This document shows positions 1 to 11,990 of a stretch of DNA of 64,000 nucleotides, piece after piece. The notes under the pieces were generated by a model, which did not search any database, had not been told where the DNA came from, and worked only from the letters and a program-made list of their open reading frames with translations. The stretch is from Amaurobius ferox (Eukaryota; Arthropoda; Arachnida; Araneae; Amaurobiidae). The translations under genes were made by a program, and so were the position numbers. Numbering within the stretch: position 1 is the first letter of the stretch; the number at the start of each line of letters is the position of its first letter. Where the stretch lies: contig OX578137.1 in assembly GCA_951213105.1 (NCBI GenBank), positions 74,058,104 through 74,122,103 on the forward strand, in the 5' to 3' direction.

Positions 1-476
1 TGTACATCTGTTACGTTGACGACATCCTTTTAGCTTGCAATGACGCACATTTTTCATTGGATTTTAGATTTTATCCAAAATGTTTAACGTTAACAGAAAC
101 TCCGTACAACCAAGATAAAAGTCTAAATTTTCTGGATTTGTCTCTGTACGAACTTCCTGATGGTTCCACTGGATTTCGACTCTACGATAAACGTAGAGAT
201 TTTAAATTTGAAATAAATTGCATTGTTTCTTGGAATTCATGTTTACATCGGAATGTGTACAGAAACATAATATTGAACCAACTTATACGAAGCAAAAGAA
301 TAAAGAGTAACATTAATGATCGTTATAACAGCGATATTGGCTTCCTCCATGGTTCAATTGCACAAGGATTTCCGAAGCGTTTTCTGAGCAACATCATATG
401 TAAATTTTATGGTTTAACCGTAACTGAAAGCTACCGTATATATTTAGATACAGAACCGGTAAAGGGTTTATCATGA
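1..476 (+). pseudogene. Reverse transcriptase C-terminal remnant (retroelement copy 1)
   Basis: The reading frame is open from the window edge. It carries a YVDD box at 12-23 (RT motif C, the catalytic aspartates) followed by DILLA. Further on, a FLDLSLYE block and a YDKRRDFKFEI block resemble the conserved tail of a widespread animal RT lineage with LYTNI, GIPMG, YxDD and YDKR blocks. The family may be Penelope-like or LINE-like; I cannot place it firmly. About 20 residues after YVDD appear shortened compared with the copy at 41.7 kb. The N-terminal part lies outside the window. The frame ends at a TGA at 474-476. The related copy at 41712-42572 shares the residues around YDKR and a conserved 3' box. 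Probably a 5'-truncated, dead insertion, although the catalytic box itself is intact. Confidence 0.75.
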
Positions 477-788
477 CTAAGTGTCCGCGCCTTCCTTACA
501 CAAGTATATGCCGTGTATATTTTCCTATATGATGAATATAAACGTGTGGATAGATTGGTGCGTATTCGTCTTGCTTATTGAAGTATTGAAGTCATGGTAC
601 GGTATCTGATTACGTGTTTATAAATTATACTTTTTAATCCTTATTGACTTTTAAATTGTAGAATTAAGACCCTTAAATATAGGTTTTGGAATTCGACTCT
701 TGTTATTCCACGATTTCATGTTCTGGTACACTCTTTTTACATCTTTTTACATTTTTGATCCTTTGGTATTCATATTTCATGCAATATA

Positions 789-876
789 TCGGCTTCCGGG
801 AGTGTTGTCTAGACGAAAAGCTTGCTTAACCGGGGAGTAGGGGTCACAACCCCCCCCCCGCCCCCCCGGCCAATCT
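789..876 (+). other. Conserved 3' box of the RT element, copy 1
   Basis: About 310 bases after the RT stop there is a block that aligns with 42752-42830, downstream of the second RT remnant. Shared words are CGGCT, GGAGT, TTGTC, AAAGC, GGGGAGT, GGGGTCACAACCC and CGGCCAAT. The core GGGGTCACAACCCC can form a small stem with a TCACAA loop. A C-rich tract (851-867) expands the middle in this copy. It lies outside the reading frame, so I infer a 3' UTR structure used by the element (RNA recognition or end formation). Function is not established. Confidence 0.6.
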
Positions 877-1014
877 TTGGTATATTGCTTCCATTTACTT
901 GTTTACTTTTCTGGTGTGATATTTGAATCCACCTTGTAGTGCAGCTTCGCGCCTCATTCGTGTGATTTCTGGCATTTTATATCTTTCACACTAAAATTAC
1001 ATATTTATTTATAA

Positions 1015-1052
1015 ATATATAAATATATATATATATATATGTGTATATATAT

Positions 1053-1132
<80 letters not shown>
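1015..1132. repeat. (TA)n microsatellite
   Basis: Nearly pure TA dinucleotide tract with small interruptions, starting about 140 bases after the conserved 3' box. The second RT remnant is also followed by a TA tract (42978-43019) at similar distance. It may therefore be the 3' tail of the retroelement rather than an independent microsatellite. Confidence 0.9.
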
Positions 1133-1136
<4 letters not shown>

Positions 1137-1249
1137 TCGATTAATATTTCTAGGATTACATTGAGCATAGTATGCATTTTTTCCAAACTAAAGTATTTAA
1201 ATTTAGGATACATATACATTTATTTTTATCTTTAACTTCGTAATTAAAA

Positions 1250-1602
1250 AAAACATATTTACTAATTGGCCACGTTTAAGAACACATCAAGCGTCGGCGT
1301 ACAGAACAAAAATGTTCCCCAAACTCTACCTTTTTAAGACCTTAAAGGCTATTTAGCAGTTTAATGACGGAGCTTTCCTGTCTCGTTCTTCCGGCATGCT
1401 CTTCCGCCATCATTAAGAACAAGATTGAGTGAAACACTTTGTTAAGTGTGAAAAATTAGAGACGACTAGATTAAATTCCTGTGGACATTGATAAATGTGT
1501 AATGAGTAGCGTTGCAGTTAAGTGGCTCAAAACAGATAATTAAGAGCAACGTATTAAGCTTTTTCAACGACGCTTATAGTTTAGTGCGATGTTTTATGTC
1601 GG
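1250..1602 (+). repeat. Dispersed repeat P, copy 1
   Basis: This noncoding stretch aligns by eye with 27088-27422. Shared words include ATTTACTAATTG, AATGTTCCCCAAACT, ACAAGATTGAGTGAAACACTT, TTAAATTCCTGTG and CGATGTTTTATGT in the same order. I estimate roughly 75-80% identity. No open frame of note. It could be the remains of an LTR, a DNA transposon end or an old segmental duplication. Confidence 0.65.
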
Positions 1603-1833
1603 GATGGTAATTATATAGAATTTTAATTTCAATTTTGCTTTATCAGCTTAAATAAAAATATATCGAGATATACCTTCAATTATATCACGTGGAAAATATA
1701 AAAATTTCCCACATAAAATCATGGTTTTCTATTTTTACTGTGAAATGATCATATACAAGATCCATGGCTCAAAACTTTTGGTATTACATCGTAAATTAAA
1801 ACTTAATGCTTTTCTCGGTGGCAACATGTAAGA

Positions 1834-1926
1834 CTATTTCGAAGTGTCAACGATTTCGAAGTGCCAACGATTTCGAAGTGCCAACTATTTCGAAGTGCCA
1901 ACTGTTTCGAAGCGTTAGCTATTTCA
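1834..1926. repeat. 17-bp minisatellite, about 5 copies
   Basis: Tandem units of the form CGATTTCGAAGTGCCAA begin at 1834, 1851, 1868, 1885 and 1902, with a partial sixth. Units differ by one to four bases, the last whole one most. The remaining sequence from 1927 to 2624 is AT-rich and shows nothing I recognise. Confidence 0.9.
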
Positions 1927-2624
1927 ATGTTTATTTTTGACCGAACTCCTTTCCAATCACTTCCCAGACATTTAAAATTTAGGAATTTTAATAATCCTAT
2001 TGTACCAATAATTTGCATCCAAATGCCAAATTTCACGGTTGTCAGTTAAAAAGGCCAAAAAAATAGGGTGGTGACAAACACAAAGAGCTCATTCATAGTT
2101 TATCTGTTTATTAACTACAAAATCTTAAAAATAAATCTTGCAGCTACTCACTCCACGCTTCTCATTTCTCATAATTATCCTTTCCATTACCCATGCTATC
2201 TCAAAAAATCTACTTGTAAATCATGTACTTATGCAAATTAGACTTTTCTTGGCAAATTAAGAAGTAAAAGTTTCGCCTTTGAAATACCTAGGGCCATTAG
2301 TACAATCAAATAATACAGATTCCTAAATTCTATGTTTTAACATATAGTTTATTGCGTTTGAAGAAGGAACAACTTAAAGATGCTCTGTATAATTAGAATG
2401 TAATGAAAAGGTTAGACTCAGACTGTAACATAAAATTAAATTATCTTACAAAGGGAAATTATCAAAGAACAGGAAGCAAATTACGGTAGAATTCGGAAAT
2501 CATGGAATCATACTCAAATAGCATTTAATTATGGAATGTATAGAGATAAATTTATAAAACTGCATGGTAAGCATAATCTGACTTTAATTACAATAAAAAT
2601 TAAGAGATAAGTTGTTTAATAAAA

Positions 2625-3146
2625 TATAAATATTTTTGAAGGCATTGCTTTCTTTTGTTATGCAAATAACTGAATAACTAGAAACGAGTTTAACAACTTT
2701 ATACGATGTGTTTAAATATAATTTTACAGTTTTAAAAACATCAGAGAGAGAGAGAGAGAATTAAAAAAGTATTAAATTTAATCATGCTAGGCATTAAATT
2801 AAAATGATTATATTTAGATATAAAGTATAAAACTGTAGTAAAAATTCCAAACTTATTTAAATATATAGTGAATACTCTAATACATAAATATCTTTGAAGG
2901 CATTGCTTTCTTTTGTTATGCAAATAATTGAACAACTAGAAACGAGTTTAACAACTTTATACGATGTGTTTAAATATAATTTTACAGTTTTAAAAACATC
3001 AGAGAGAGAGAGAGAGAGAATTAAAAAAGTATTAAATTTAATCATGCTAGGCATTAAATTAAAATGATTATATTTAGATATAAAGTATAAAACTGTAGTA
3101 AAAATTCCAAACTTATTTAAATATATATTGAATACTCTAATACATT
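2625..3146. repeat. 258-bp tandem duplication with GA tract
   Basis: Two direct copies of about 258 bases. The word GGCATTGCTTTC occurs at 2641 and again at 2899, and nearly everything downstream repeats, including a GA dinucleotide tract (2742-2757 and 3001-3018). Copies differ by a few substitutions and GA length, so the duplication is fairly young. No coding content. Downstream to 3407 is AT-rich and unassigned. Confidence 0.85.
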
Positions 3147-3407
3147 TAAATGCAGCCCGTAAATCGAGATATTTTTATTGGTATATTGATAGAAAACATA
3201 ACATTTATATTAGTACACATTTTTCTAATTAAATTATTTTAACATTATACAATTTGAAGCCTTCTCCACAAAATAAGTGTACAATTTCAAAGACTGAAAT
3301 TAAAAAAAACAGTTTTGTTTCTATAATTTCAATAAGTTTGTACTTATCTTAGACATACTTTTAAATCATTTCCCACTTCTTAACAATCTACATGCAGCCT
3401 ATATATA

Positions 3408-4560
3408 TAACAAGAAAGATCAATCATGCATAAAGCATTGATTATGAAACACTTTACAACTGCAATGCTATTTTATTTAAACATCTCTAAAATGCGATAC
3501 ATTCAGCGGTGATATATTTTAAATTATCACAAAACTACAATAATTTACGTATTATATTTGAACACTTGAAACTTCATCGAAAAAAATGAACTTTATTCAA
3601 ATGACGTCATCGAAACACTTGGCTCTGTATATAAAAACAGTGAATATGTCATTCATAAACTTTTATTCCATTCCTTTCATTCAGCGGTCATATTTTTTAA
3701 ATTATCCCAATACTACAATAATTTATTTTACTTAAAAATTTAAAACCATGGAGGTAAAAGTACTTTTTAACTCCATGCTTAAAATCTCATCGAAAAAGAC
3801 AATACCATAAAATCGTGTGCTTCTCTATGTAAAATCAATGAATGCTTCATTCATATCTGCTCTAATCCAGACTCCAGAGCTAAATAATTTTGCGTTAATA
3901 AAATTCAGCAATTCTTATACAACTCATCTTACAGATTGATGTGCTTACATTCTGCATACTTTAAGATTAGGCTTCGTTGTAAAAATAATCAAAGTTTGAT
4001 GATCATTTAAACTCAAAAATATTGTAATTTCTTTGGCGTAGTATATAGATGCACTGAAATCACGCAAAAATAAATTGGTTTTAGGAAGGATGCAACACTA
4101 AATATAAATTAAAGGAGCTTTAAAAAACACGATTTTGACAATTGGACAAAAAGTGGATGTCATATTTTTAAGTGGGTCACGTGATCTCCTTATATAGTAT
4201 AGGTGGAGTTATTGTTTTACTTTTTCTTTAAAAAAGCTACCGAACATATTTTGCTGAATTTTTTTATATATATTTTGTGGGATAATTTGAATATTTCCTA
4301 AAATTTTCGAAGCAATTTGTTAAATTTAAATTCGCTTAGGAGATGTTTGAAGAATTATGTCCCATAGGGTTCAATGTATTTCATTTTTCCAACCAGAGTT
4401 CAATCCAAAATTCATTGGACGATATTATGCATTTACATTCCCGTATGTCCTACAGACCGTCTCAACAACATACTAAAATTTCATTTTGATAAATTCATTT
4501 TTACGGCAGTTATCGTGTCAACGGACAGACAGACAGGCAGAATGAACAAAGTCATAAACA
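3408..4560 (+). repeat. Dispersed repeat K, copy 1
   Basis: Aligns with 6100-7265 over its whole length. It begins with ACAAGAAAGATCAATCAT, continues through a TCATTCAGCGG block and ends with GTCCCATAGGGTTCAATG, TTTACGGCAGTTATCGTG and an ACAGACAGAC stretch. Indels are frequent. No reading frame is conserved between the copies, so it is probably non-autonomous or very decayed. The ACAGACAGAC-rich end is a common feature of arthropod repeats. Family unknown. Confidence 0.7.
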
Positions 4561-6099
4561 TTTTTCAATTATGTTGTAAACTGTTTAAAAGTTACAGTTT
4601 GGGATATTTTAATAAAGTATTTATTAATAAGTGTTGCTAATATTTTACAAGATAACTTCTCACATTTCTATTACATAAGCTTATCTGAATTTATACATTT
4701 CACTGAAACGTTAATTTGGAGAACGATGCATTTTTCCTTTTTAATCAAGTGTGCATTTAAATGTATCTACTTTTTTAATAAAGAAATCCCGATTGAATGA
4801 ATCAAAATTATAAATTACCAATTTTTCTTTAATGAGAACAGCGCAAGTACCAGGTTGGAGATGTTTGAAAAATTATGTCCCATAGGGTTCAATGTATTTC
4901 ATTTTTAATGGTTTGCAAATAGTTTGCTGTAGAGTATTTTCAAAAGACGCTTAAACATATTTCGCGATACCGAATAAAATGATCTTCTCGTTCAATTATT
5001 CTGATAAAAATTATTGCCGTTAGATCCCAAAACGTCGAGAACTCATATCCGTGGATTACTCGCTTTCCACGTGATGCACATAATACACATACTAAATTTT
5101 CTGACAGAAGCATCGCATATTTTCCTAACGACAGCTTTGGATACTAATATTTTCATGAAGCAAATTTCTAAACCACTGATTCACAAAATTGTGTACTCAT
5201 GAATCCTTTTAGATCTGCTGAATTATTCTCGCCCCCCCCCCCATAATATCTGCTAAAATACTCTCGCCCCCATAACATCTACTAAAATATTCGCAACTCT
5301 TTCAGAGCTGCTCAAATTTACAATTTTCGCGAGTTTTACCTCTCTAGAAACATTAGATCTAAGAAGTATATATATATTTTTTATAAATTTTATTTTGATG
5401 GATCCAATAATTTTCAAAATATTCTTTTCCAAAATGTCAATTATATTACGCTAAAAAGCAAACAATGTGTGAGACCAAATGAAGCAATATATAATTCAAG
5501 TAATACGCCAACGCCATGATGAAAACAAGCTAAACAAAGGATCAGGCGAATTGACACCAATGTTTGGCATTTCAATTAAAAGCGCTTTACGACCCATAAA
5601 TTAAGAAACTGACGATTACATCATCAGCCTGGAAAGTCATGATCTCTACATGGGCGCAAAATATGCTTCCGGATAAGACTCGAACAAGCTACATAAAAAA
5701 GATGGGTCCAATCAGGACTGACCCTAAGCAACTCTATTATAAAAAGCAAAGCCAATCAAACAAAAGGAAGGCGCATTTCCCCAGAGCAAGGTAAAATATA
5801 AATTAAGATTACCTAACGAAAGAAAGACAACAGTTTGAAAAGATTCTTCGAGTTATGAAGACGATGAACGGATTGGAAAGATCCTCTAACTGTGAGGACG
5901 ATGAAATGTTCGCTGTGAGGTAAAAAGTAGAAAGTAGTGATATAAAAATCTATTCCCGAGAATACGGAGTCGATAAATTCGCTCCCATGTGTCCTAAGTC
6001 AAAGGCAATGTTTCCTACACAGTTAAAATGCATCCGAGGTAGTACCAAATATATATTATGAGAGTCAAGTCGAACTCAAATACTTTTTTTTTAATTTCA
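4561..6099. other. AT-rich spacer with a repeat K fragment
   Basis: 4855-4908 is a third, short piece of repeat K (word GTCCCATAGGGTTCAATG). A poly-C run sits at about 5231-5243, and a second CTCGCCCCCATAA word follows. No gene is recognised. Frames up to 62 codons occur and look like chance. Confidence 0.5.
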
Positions 6100-7265
6100 A
6101 ACAAGAAAGATCAATCATACATTAAGCATTGATTATGAAACACTTTCCAACTGCACGTCATCGAAATATAAATCGCCTGGATCTCTATATAAAAACAGTT
6201 AATATTTCATTCATTAACTTTTTTCCATTCTTTCCATTCAGTGGCGATATTTTTAAAATTATTACAATACTACAATAATTTATTTTACTTAAAAACTTAA
6301 AATCATGGAGGTAAAAGTACTGCACTACACCATGCTTAAATCTTCATCGAAAAAGGCAATAGAATCGTCTGCTTCTCTATGTAAAATCAATGGATGTTTC
6401 ATTCATATCAGCTATATTGCAGACTTAAAAGCTAAATAATTTTGCGGTAAAGAAATTCAGCAATTCTTTTACAACTCATCTTACATCTTGATGTGTTTAC
6501 ATTCTCGATATGTGAAAATCAGGTTTCGTTGTAGAAATAATCACAGTTTGATGATCATTTAAACTAAAAAATATTGTAATTGCGTTGTCACAGTATATAG
6601 ATGCACAGAAAAAATAAAAAATGAAGCGATTTCAGAACGGATGCGACACTAAATATAAATTAAAAAGAACTTTAAAAATCACGATTTTGACACAAGATAT
6701 ATGGCATTGATCATTTAAACTCAAATATATTATTATTGCGGTGTTTCAGAATATAAATGTACAGAAATTAAGCAAAAATAAAGCGATTTTAGGACGGATA
6801 CAACACTAAATATAAATTAAAAATAATTTTAAAGATCACGATTTTGACACAAGATGGATGCCATATTTTATTTTAAAGTGGATCACGTGATCAAGTGGAT
6901 CTCTTCATATGATACGGATGTTATTATTATTTTAATTTTTATTTTAAAAACTACCAAATATATTTATCTGAAATTTTTATACATATTTTTATGGGATAAT
7001 TTGAATATCTCCTAAAATTTTAGAAGCAATTTGTGAATTTTAAATTCGCTTAAAAAATGTTTGAAAAATTAAGTCCCATAGGGTTCAATGTATTTCATTT
7101 TTTCAATCCGGGTTCAATCCAAAACTAATTAAATGATATTATTAATTTATTTTCCCGTAGGTCCCACAGACCCTCTGAATAACATACTAAAATTTCATTT
7201 TGATAAAGTCATTTTTACGGCAGTTATCGTGCGAACAGACAGACAGAATGAACAAAATTATAAAC
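6100..7265 (+). repeat. Dispersed repeat K, copy 2
   Basis: Second near-full copy of the element at 3408-4560, in the same orientation and about 2.7 kb downstream. The block with TCACGATTTTGACA is itself repeated inside this copy (around 6677 and 6836), giving an internal direct duplication that copy 1 lacks. The end is again GCAGTTATCGTG followed by ACAGACAGACAG. Confidence 0.7.
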
Positions 7266-8459
7266 ACTTTTCAACTATGTTGTAAAGTGTTAAAAATATT
7301 GCTTGGTCTCATATCTCTTCCTATGTCTCTCTCAAAAAAGATTAATTTAGTTGTTGTTGCATAAAGTAACTTTTGTAAATATATTTTTTAATAATTGAGT
7401 GTTGCATAATAAATATTATAATTTCAAAGATAAGTATTGTAGTCAATGACACATGATTTACTTTTCAGATTAGGAAAGTTAACTCTCAATTTAGAGATAA
7501 GTTTTGGTGGTTCATTCTGTGTAATATAAAATGGTTACCTAACAAAAAGCAAAAGGTATTAAAAGCAAAAGTGATGATCGTATTGTGAAAGGCCGCTTTT
7601 GTTTTATTAAAAAACACAACCATGAAACTTTATACGTTTATGTTTATGAAAAGTGATAACATATAAATTTTAGCGATTATATTTATTTAAGGTGTGTTAA
7701 AATATACATTCACATGTTAAACTATATACACAATTTATAGTTACATTAAATGTCGAACTATAAATTGCCGTACAACACTTATCTTCGAGATTCAATTAGA
7801 AAAAAAATGAAATGAGTGAGATGATAATGTCAGAAAATATATAATATAATAAAATATATATGATATTATTATAATTTGTAAATTCATGCTTTTACACATT
7901 AAATCATCAAAATATTATAAATTTTAAATCTACATGTATCTAGTTTTATTTTTTTTAACATAAACCGATTTTTCCCAATGCGATCATAATTTCAGAATTT
8001 GGTATCAAACAATGTTAACTACAAAGTCGTGATATTTAAGAAATGAGAAAAAACTGTTTTGGTTGCTTTTTATCTTTTTATTTACAATAAATCATACCTA
8101 AAATAGGCAAACAAATAGTTGTTACATATCAAAAAATTATATTAAGTGATATTTACCAACATTTATTTTTATTTTATTGCTTAATAATTCTGGGATAAAT
8201 TAGTAATATTAAGGTAGTGCAGATAGCCATTTTGACACTAAATTTAATTTGGCAAAAGGCAAACTACTGCTTTTTCTTGTGACTTATATTGTTAGTTGTA
8301 GAATATAAAACTAATGTTATCTCAAAACAAGCAATTTTGTAGTTAATTTTACATGACACTAAAACCTCAATTTTCTTCTAATATAGTATTAGTACTATCT
8401 TTCTCTCTTTTCCAGAAGCCAATTTACTTTTCTCTCACATGCATATTCTTATATGAAAT
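7266..8459. other. AT-rich noncoding stretch
   Basis: No open frame above 60 codons, no tRNA-like box pair and no repeat that I can link to the rest of the window. Confidence 0.4.
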
Positions 8460-8760
8460 TAAGTGGTTTTCGGAGAAAAACTAATTTTGAAGACCATTAT
8501 TATAATTAATTGAACTAAAGGGGAGTGTCAAGCTTTAATATTTAAGGTAAGTACGTAATAAACGGATTGAATGACAGAATTCTACTTATGTAACAACATT
8601 TTGGATCATAATGATGCTAAATTCCTTTGGATTAAATATTTGATGAACATATCGCATTTTTGTTTTGATGCTTAAACAGTTTCCATCTATACATAATCTC
8701 ACCGAAGGACATAATAAACATAATTACCTTGTCATTACTTTTTGCAAAGATTCGACAAAT
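8460..8760 (+). repeat. Dispersed repeat G, copy 1 (partial)
   Basis: Contains the family signature TTTAAGGTAAGTACGTAATA at about 8541-8560, then a TGATGCTTAAAC word and AAGGACATAATAAACATAAT. The same ordered words recur at 11431, 15020, 34360, 37400, 38091 and 40690. Sequence from 8761 to 9929 is AT-rich with no gene I can name. Confidence 0.55.
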
Positions 8761-9935
8761 AAGTTGTAGAATGTTCTATTACCAGTTCATGAATTATGAA
8801 TCTGCGGAATTTATACATTTGAAAATGAAAACATCTATCCAAGACACGATAAGTTCCATTTGATTACATAAATTTATGATCGAACGCCTTATTCAAATAA
8901 AAATGTCAGTACATAAATTATCTTTATTTAATTAGCTTTTATAGGAATATAGGTATATATCCCATATAAAATGTTGACATTTGTACGACATAGGTATGTA
9001 ATTTAAATATAATACGATATCAAGTTCATTATATAGCATATATGTCGGGCATGTTAAGCAAATGGCCCTGCAATGTAAACTTGTTGAATCAAACGAAGCT
9101 GCGCGAGTAATCTCTATTAGTAATATTATGTAGGGGATTGTGGTTTTATTGAATGGAATTTATATTAGTGCTTAACTATATTAGTGCTTATACCTTGCAA
9201 AATTGAATAGTGAGTAAAGTTGAACTAACATACTAACTTAATCAAACACAGAATCTTATAAATATACAAATTTTAAGGCAATTACTATCATTTTATTTTT
9301 TATTCATCAGAAATGTCGGTATTTGCAGTAAATAAATTTGTGTTGATAAATGATTATGTAGCTATGAATTATAAAATGTGATACTTTTTAATTAAATGAA
9401 GTTATTCTAAGAGTTAAAAATCCAGATTTTTAAAGAATTAGAACGAATTACCCGACGTTTCCTGGGTCCTAAATAAGCTACCACTACTTAAATAACGCTG
9501 GTAAACACATGTTTTATCCCTGACATATTTTTTTTTATTTTATAGTACTTTCATACGAGTAATCCAGATTTACTATCGGAATGTTGCTATCACGTATAGT
9601 GTTAGAGATATAAGAATATGTCCTTTTTTTTAATTTTTGACGTTAAAAATAGGTTTTTTTGCGAGAAATAAATCCAGTAATAACTTGGAGTACATAACAT
9701 CGTTTATTCATATGAGAAAATAAAAGAAAAAAGCTGCAGGTGACATACAGACTCTGTTGCATTCGTGTTTTATCAAAGGGTAGGGGAGGGGGGATCTGTC
9801 CGCACGTGTCAACGTTTCGTCGACATGGCGTCCCGGCTGCTTACTTGCTCCCGGCTGCTCACTTGACTACGTAGGTCTCAGTTCTCTGTAGACAGCCGAA
9901 GAGAACGCTGTGCTATTGCGTTTTATTATTAGTTT

Positions 9936-10985
9936 GTGTTTGTGTGTGAAACACAAGAAATACCATGCAAGTGCTTCAACCATCCAGATACTTTTTGTTT
10001 TGTATGTGGTAAACGAGAAATACCACAGAAGTGCCTCAACCATCCGGATACTTTTTGTTATATGTGTAGTACATTGACATTCAAACCTCAAAGGCGGTAC
10101 AATACCCCGTTAATACGAAAGTATTGTCAGCTTTACTTTGGCTGCAAAGTAGGAGATCAGGACAAGAGTTGGGCCCAACATATTTGTTGTGTTACGAGTT
10201 CAAGGCTGTTTACGAGATGGGCAAACGGTTCTCGCCATATGTCATTGGCAGTTCCCATGGTGTAGAAAGAACCAAAAAATCATTCGTTGGACTGTTATTA
10301 TTGTATAACAAATACAAAGGGAATCACAAGTAAGTCGAACACACAGTTTAAAATATATCAACTTACCTGCCCCACAGTGATGATCTGCTAATATCACCTC
10401 ACCCGGTATCAACCGACATAAATGACAAAATGAAGATCACGCTGATCGATATGATACCTGTTTCGACATTTCTAATGATCCTCACTTATTGACACATGAA
10501 TACCTAAAAGATTTAGTGCGTGATTTACATTTATCTAAAAAACAGACAGAAATTTTGGGATCACGACTAAAAAGATGGAACCTTCTTGATCGCGGAACTA
10601 GGGTGTGTGACTTTCGAAATCGTCATAAAAATCCCAAGAAGTTTTTCTCTCAAGAAGTAGATACAGTGTGCTGTAATGATATTTCATCAGTGATGAGCAC
10701 TTTAGTGCATGCCCATAACGCACAAGAATGGCGTTTGTTTATAGATTCGTCAAAAGTTAGCTTAGCCTAAATGCAGGCTTTTGCACAATGGAAACAAATT
10801 CCCATCAGTTCCAAGCATATGCTATTATAAAATACGAAAACTCTAAACGAGATACAGTATGAAAAATCCATTTGGAACATATGTAGAGAACCTAATGTAA
10901 TCGCTATGCAGTCCGTTTTACAGTCTGAATATACCAAATTTTGCTGATTTTTGTGCGAGTAGAACAGTGCTTGTTGCAAGACGCG
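9936..10985 (+). pseudogene. Broken transposon-type gene, multicopy arthropod protein family
   Basis: Three frames together read like one protein of a family I know as multicopy and uncharacterised in many arthropod genomes. First piece (9936-10265): a cysteine-rich head with CFNHPDTFCFVC and GCKVGDQDKSWA, ICCVT, AVPMV. Second piece (10489-10770): LVRDLHLSKKQTEILGSRLK, WNLL, EWRLFIDSSKVSL, ending in a stop. A third, weaker stretch (10770-10985) continues with a LLHNGNKFPSVP-like reading. Frameshifts and stops separate the pieces, so it is dead. A tandem duplication of about 63 bases (9950-10074) repeats the NHPDTFC unit. The conserved family continues well beyond this point, so the C-terminal half is missing. 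I infer a mobile-element gene from its copy number in arthropods. Biochemical role unknown. Confidence 0.6.
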
Positions 10986-11430
10986 GTCCCATTCTTCTTC
11001 AAATTCATATGTGCATTCTTGCTGACTTAGGGCATTTTGAACAGGTTGTCTATTTAATTCCTGTATATGTAATTTATTTTATCATATCTAATTATAATAA
11101 TAATTCATCAGTAGTCATATTGCGTCAAATGAATGCCTTACACAACAGTTTTGGTATCGATTTCTATTCATTAGATAATGTCCTACAACTTTGTCATCAG
11201 CTTTTTACGTCTAACTTTCTATGTTGTCATATTCGTTTCCCTGACATTTTAAATTTTCCGGCAGGGAGCGCTTAAATGATTTGCATTCGATCAGGTATAG
11301 TCAATTTGCCATAGATAAACCAAACAATCATGAACCTTTCTTTACAAATTTATTGGGGCACTTAAAGACTTTACTAGGAATCTTATAGTTCTTGGAGCAA
11401 ACCCAATTCTTAATATTAATACGAAAATAG
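10986..11430. other. Unassigned stretch after the broken gene
   Basis: A 102-codon frame (10967-11275, +) runs here. Its composition and lack of motifs look accidental, although it could be a decayed continuation of the gene upstream. Confidence 0.3.
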
Positions 11431-11990
11431 GTTGGAATAAAGTCAAACCTCAATAATTAAAGCAAGTACGTAATAGAATGAAAGAATGGCGGGAAAAATC
11501 CTATTTACGCATTAACTTATAGAAAGTAATGACCTCAAGTTCTCTTGGTGCAATCACCTCCTGCTTATGCCACATCATATTTTGTCTTCGATGCATAAAC
11601 ATTTTCTAATTACGAATATTCTGCACAAGATGCATATTAAGCATAATTAACTCATGAGTAAATATCTCAATGAATAAATTTATATAGAACCACTTTATGA
11701 AGTACGGCCAAACTTAACTTTTACAGAAAAGCTGACGAATAGAAGATAGAAGAAATTAATCTTTTGGTGCATCTCCTTGATCAAATGAGAATCCTGGAAC
11801 ATGAATTCACTCCATTATTCAGGACTCGGGAGATGGGTGGCTTTCCTATTAAATTCAGGCACTTACTAAAGTACATAATTAAGATTGCGGAAGATGTTCG
11901 CTTAATAATATGAAATTTAGGTGAAGAATATTGGATGATAGTCCCACAACGTAGACTTGGGTACTCCAAATGAGATATGGAAGCACTTTC
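11431..11990 (+). repeat. Dispersed repeat G, copy 2
   Basis: Signature AAGCAAGTACGTAATAGAAT at 11460, then CACATCATATTTTGTCTTCG, a TAATTACGAATATTCT word, CATAATTA and AGTAAATATC, in the order seen in other G copies. Diverged. Sequence 11991-13676 is AT-rich with nothing I recognise. Confidence 0.5.
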
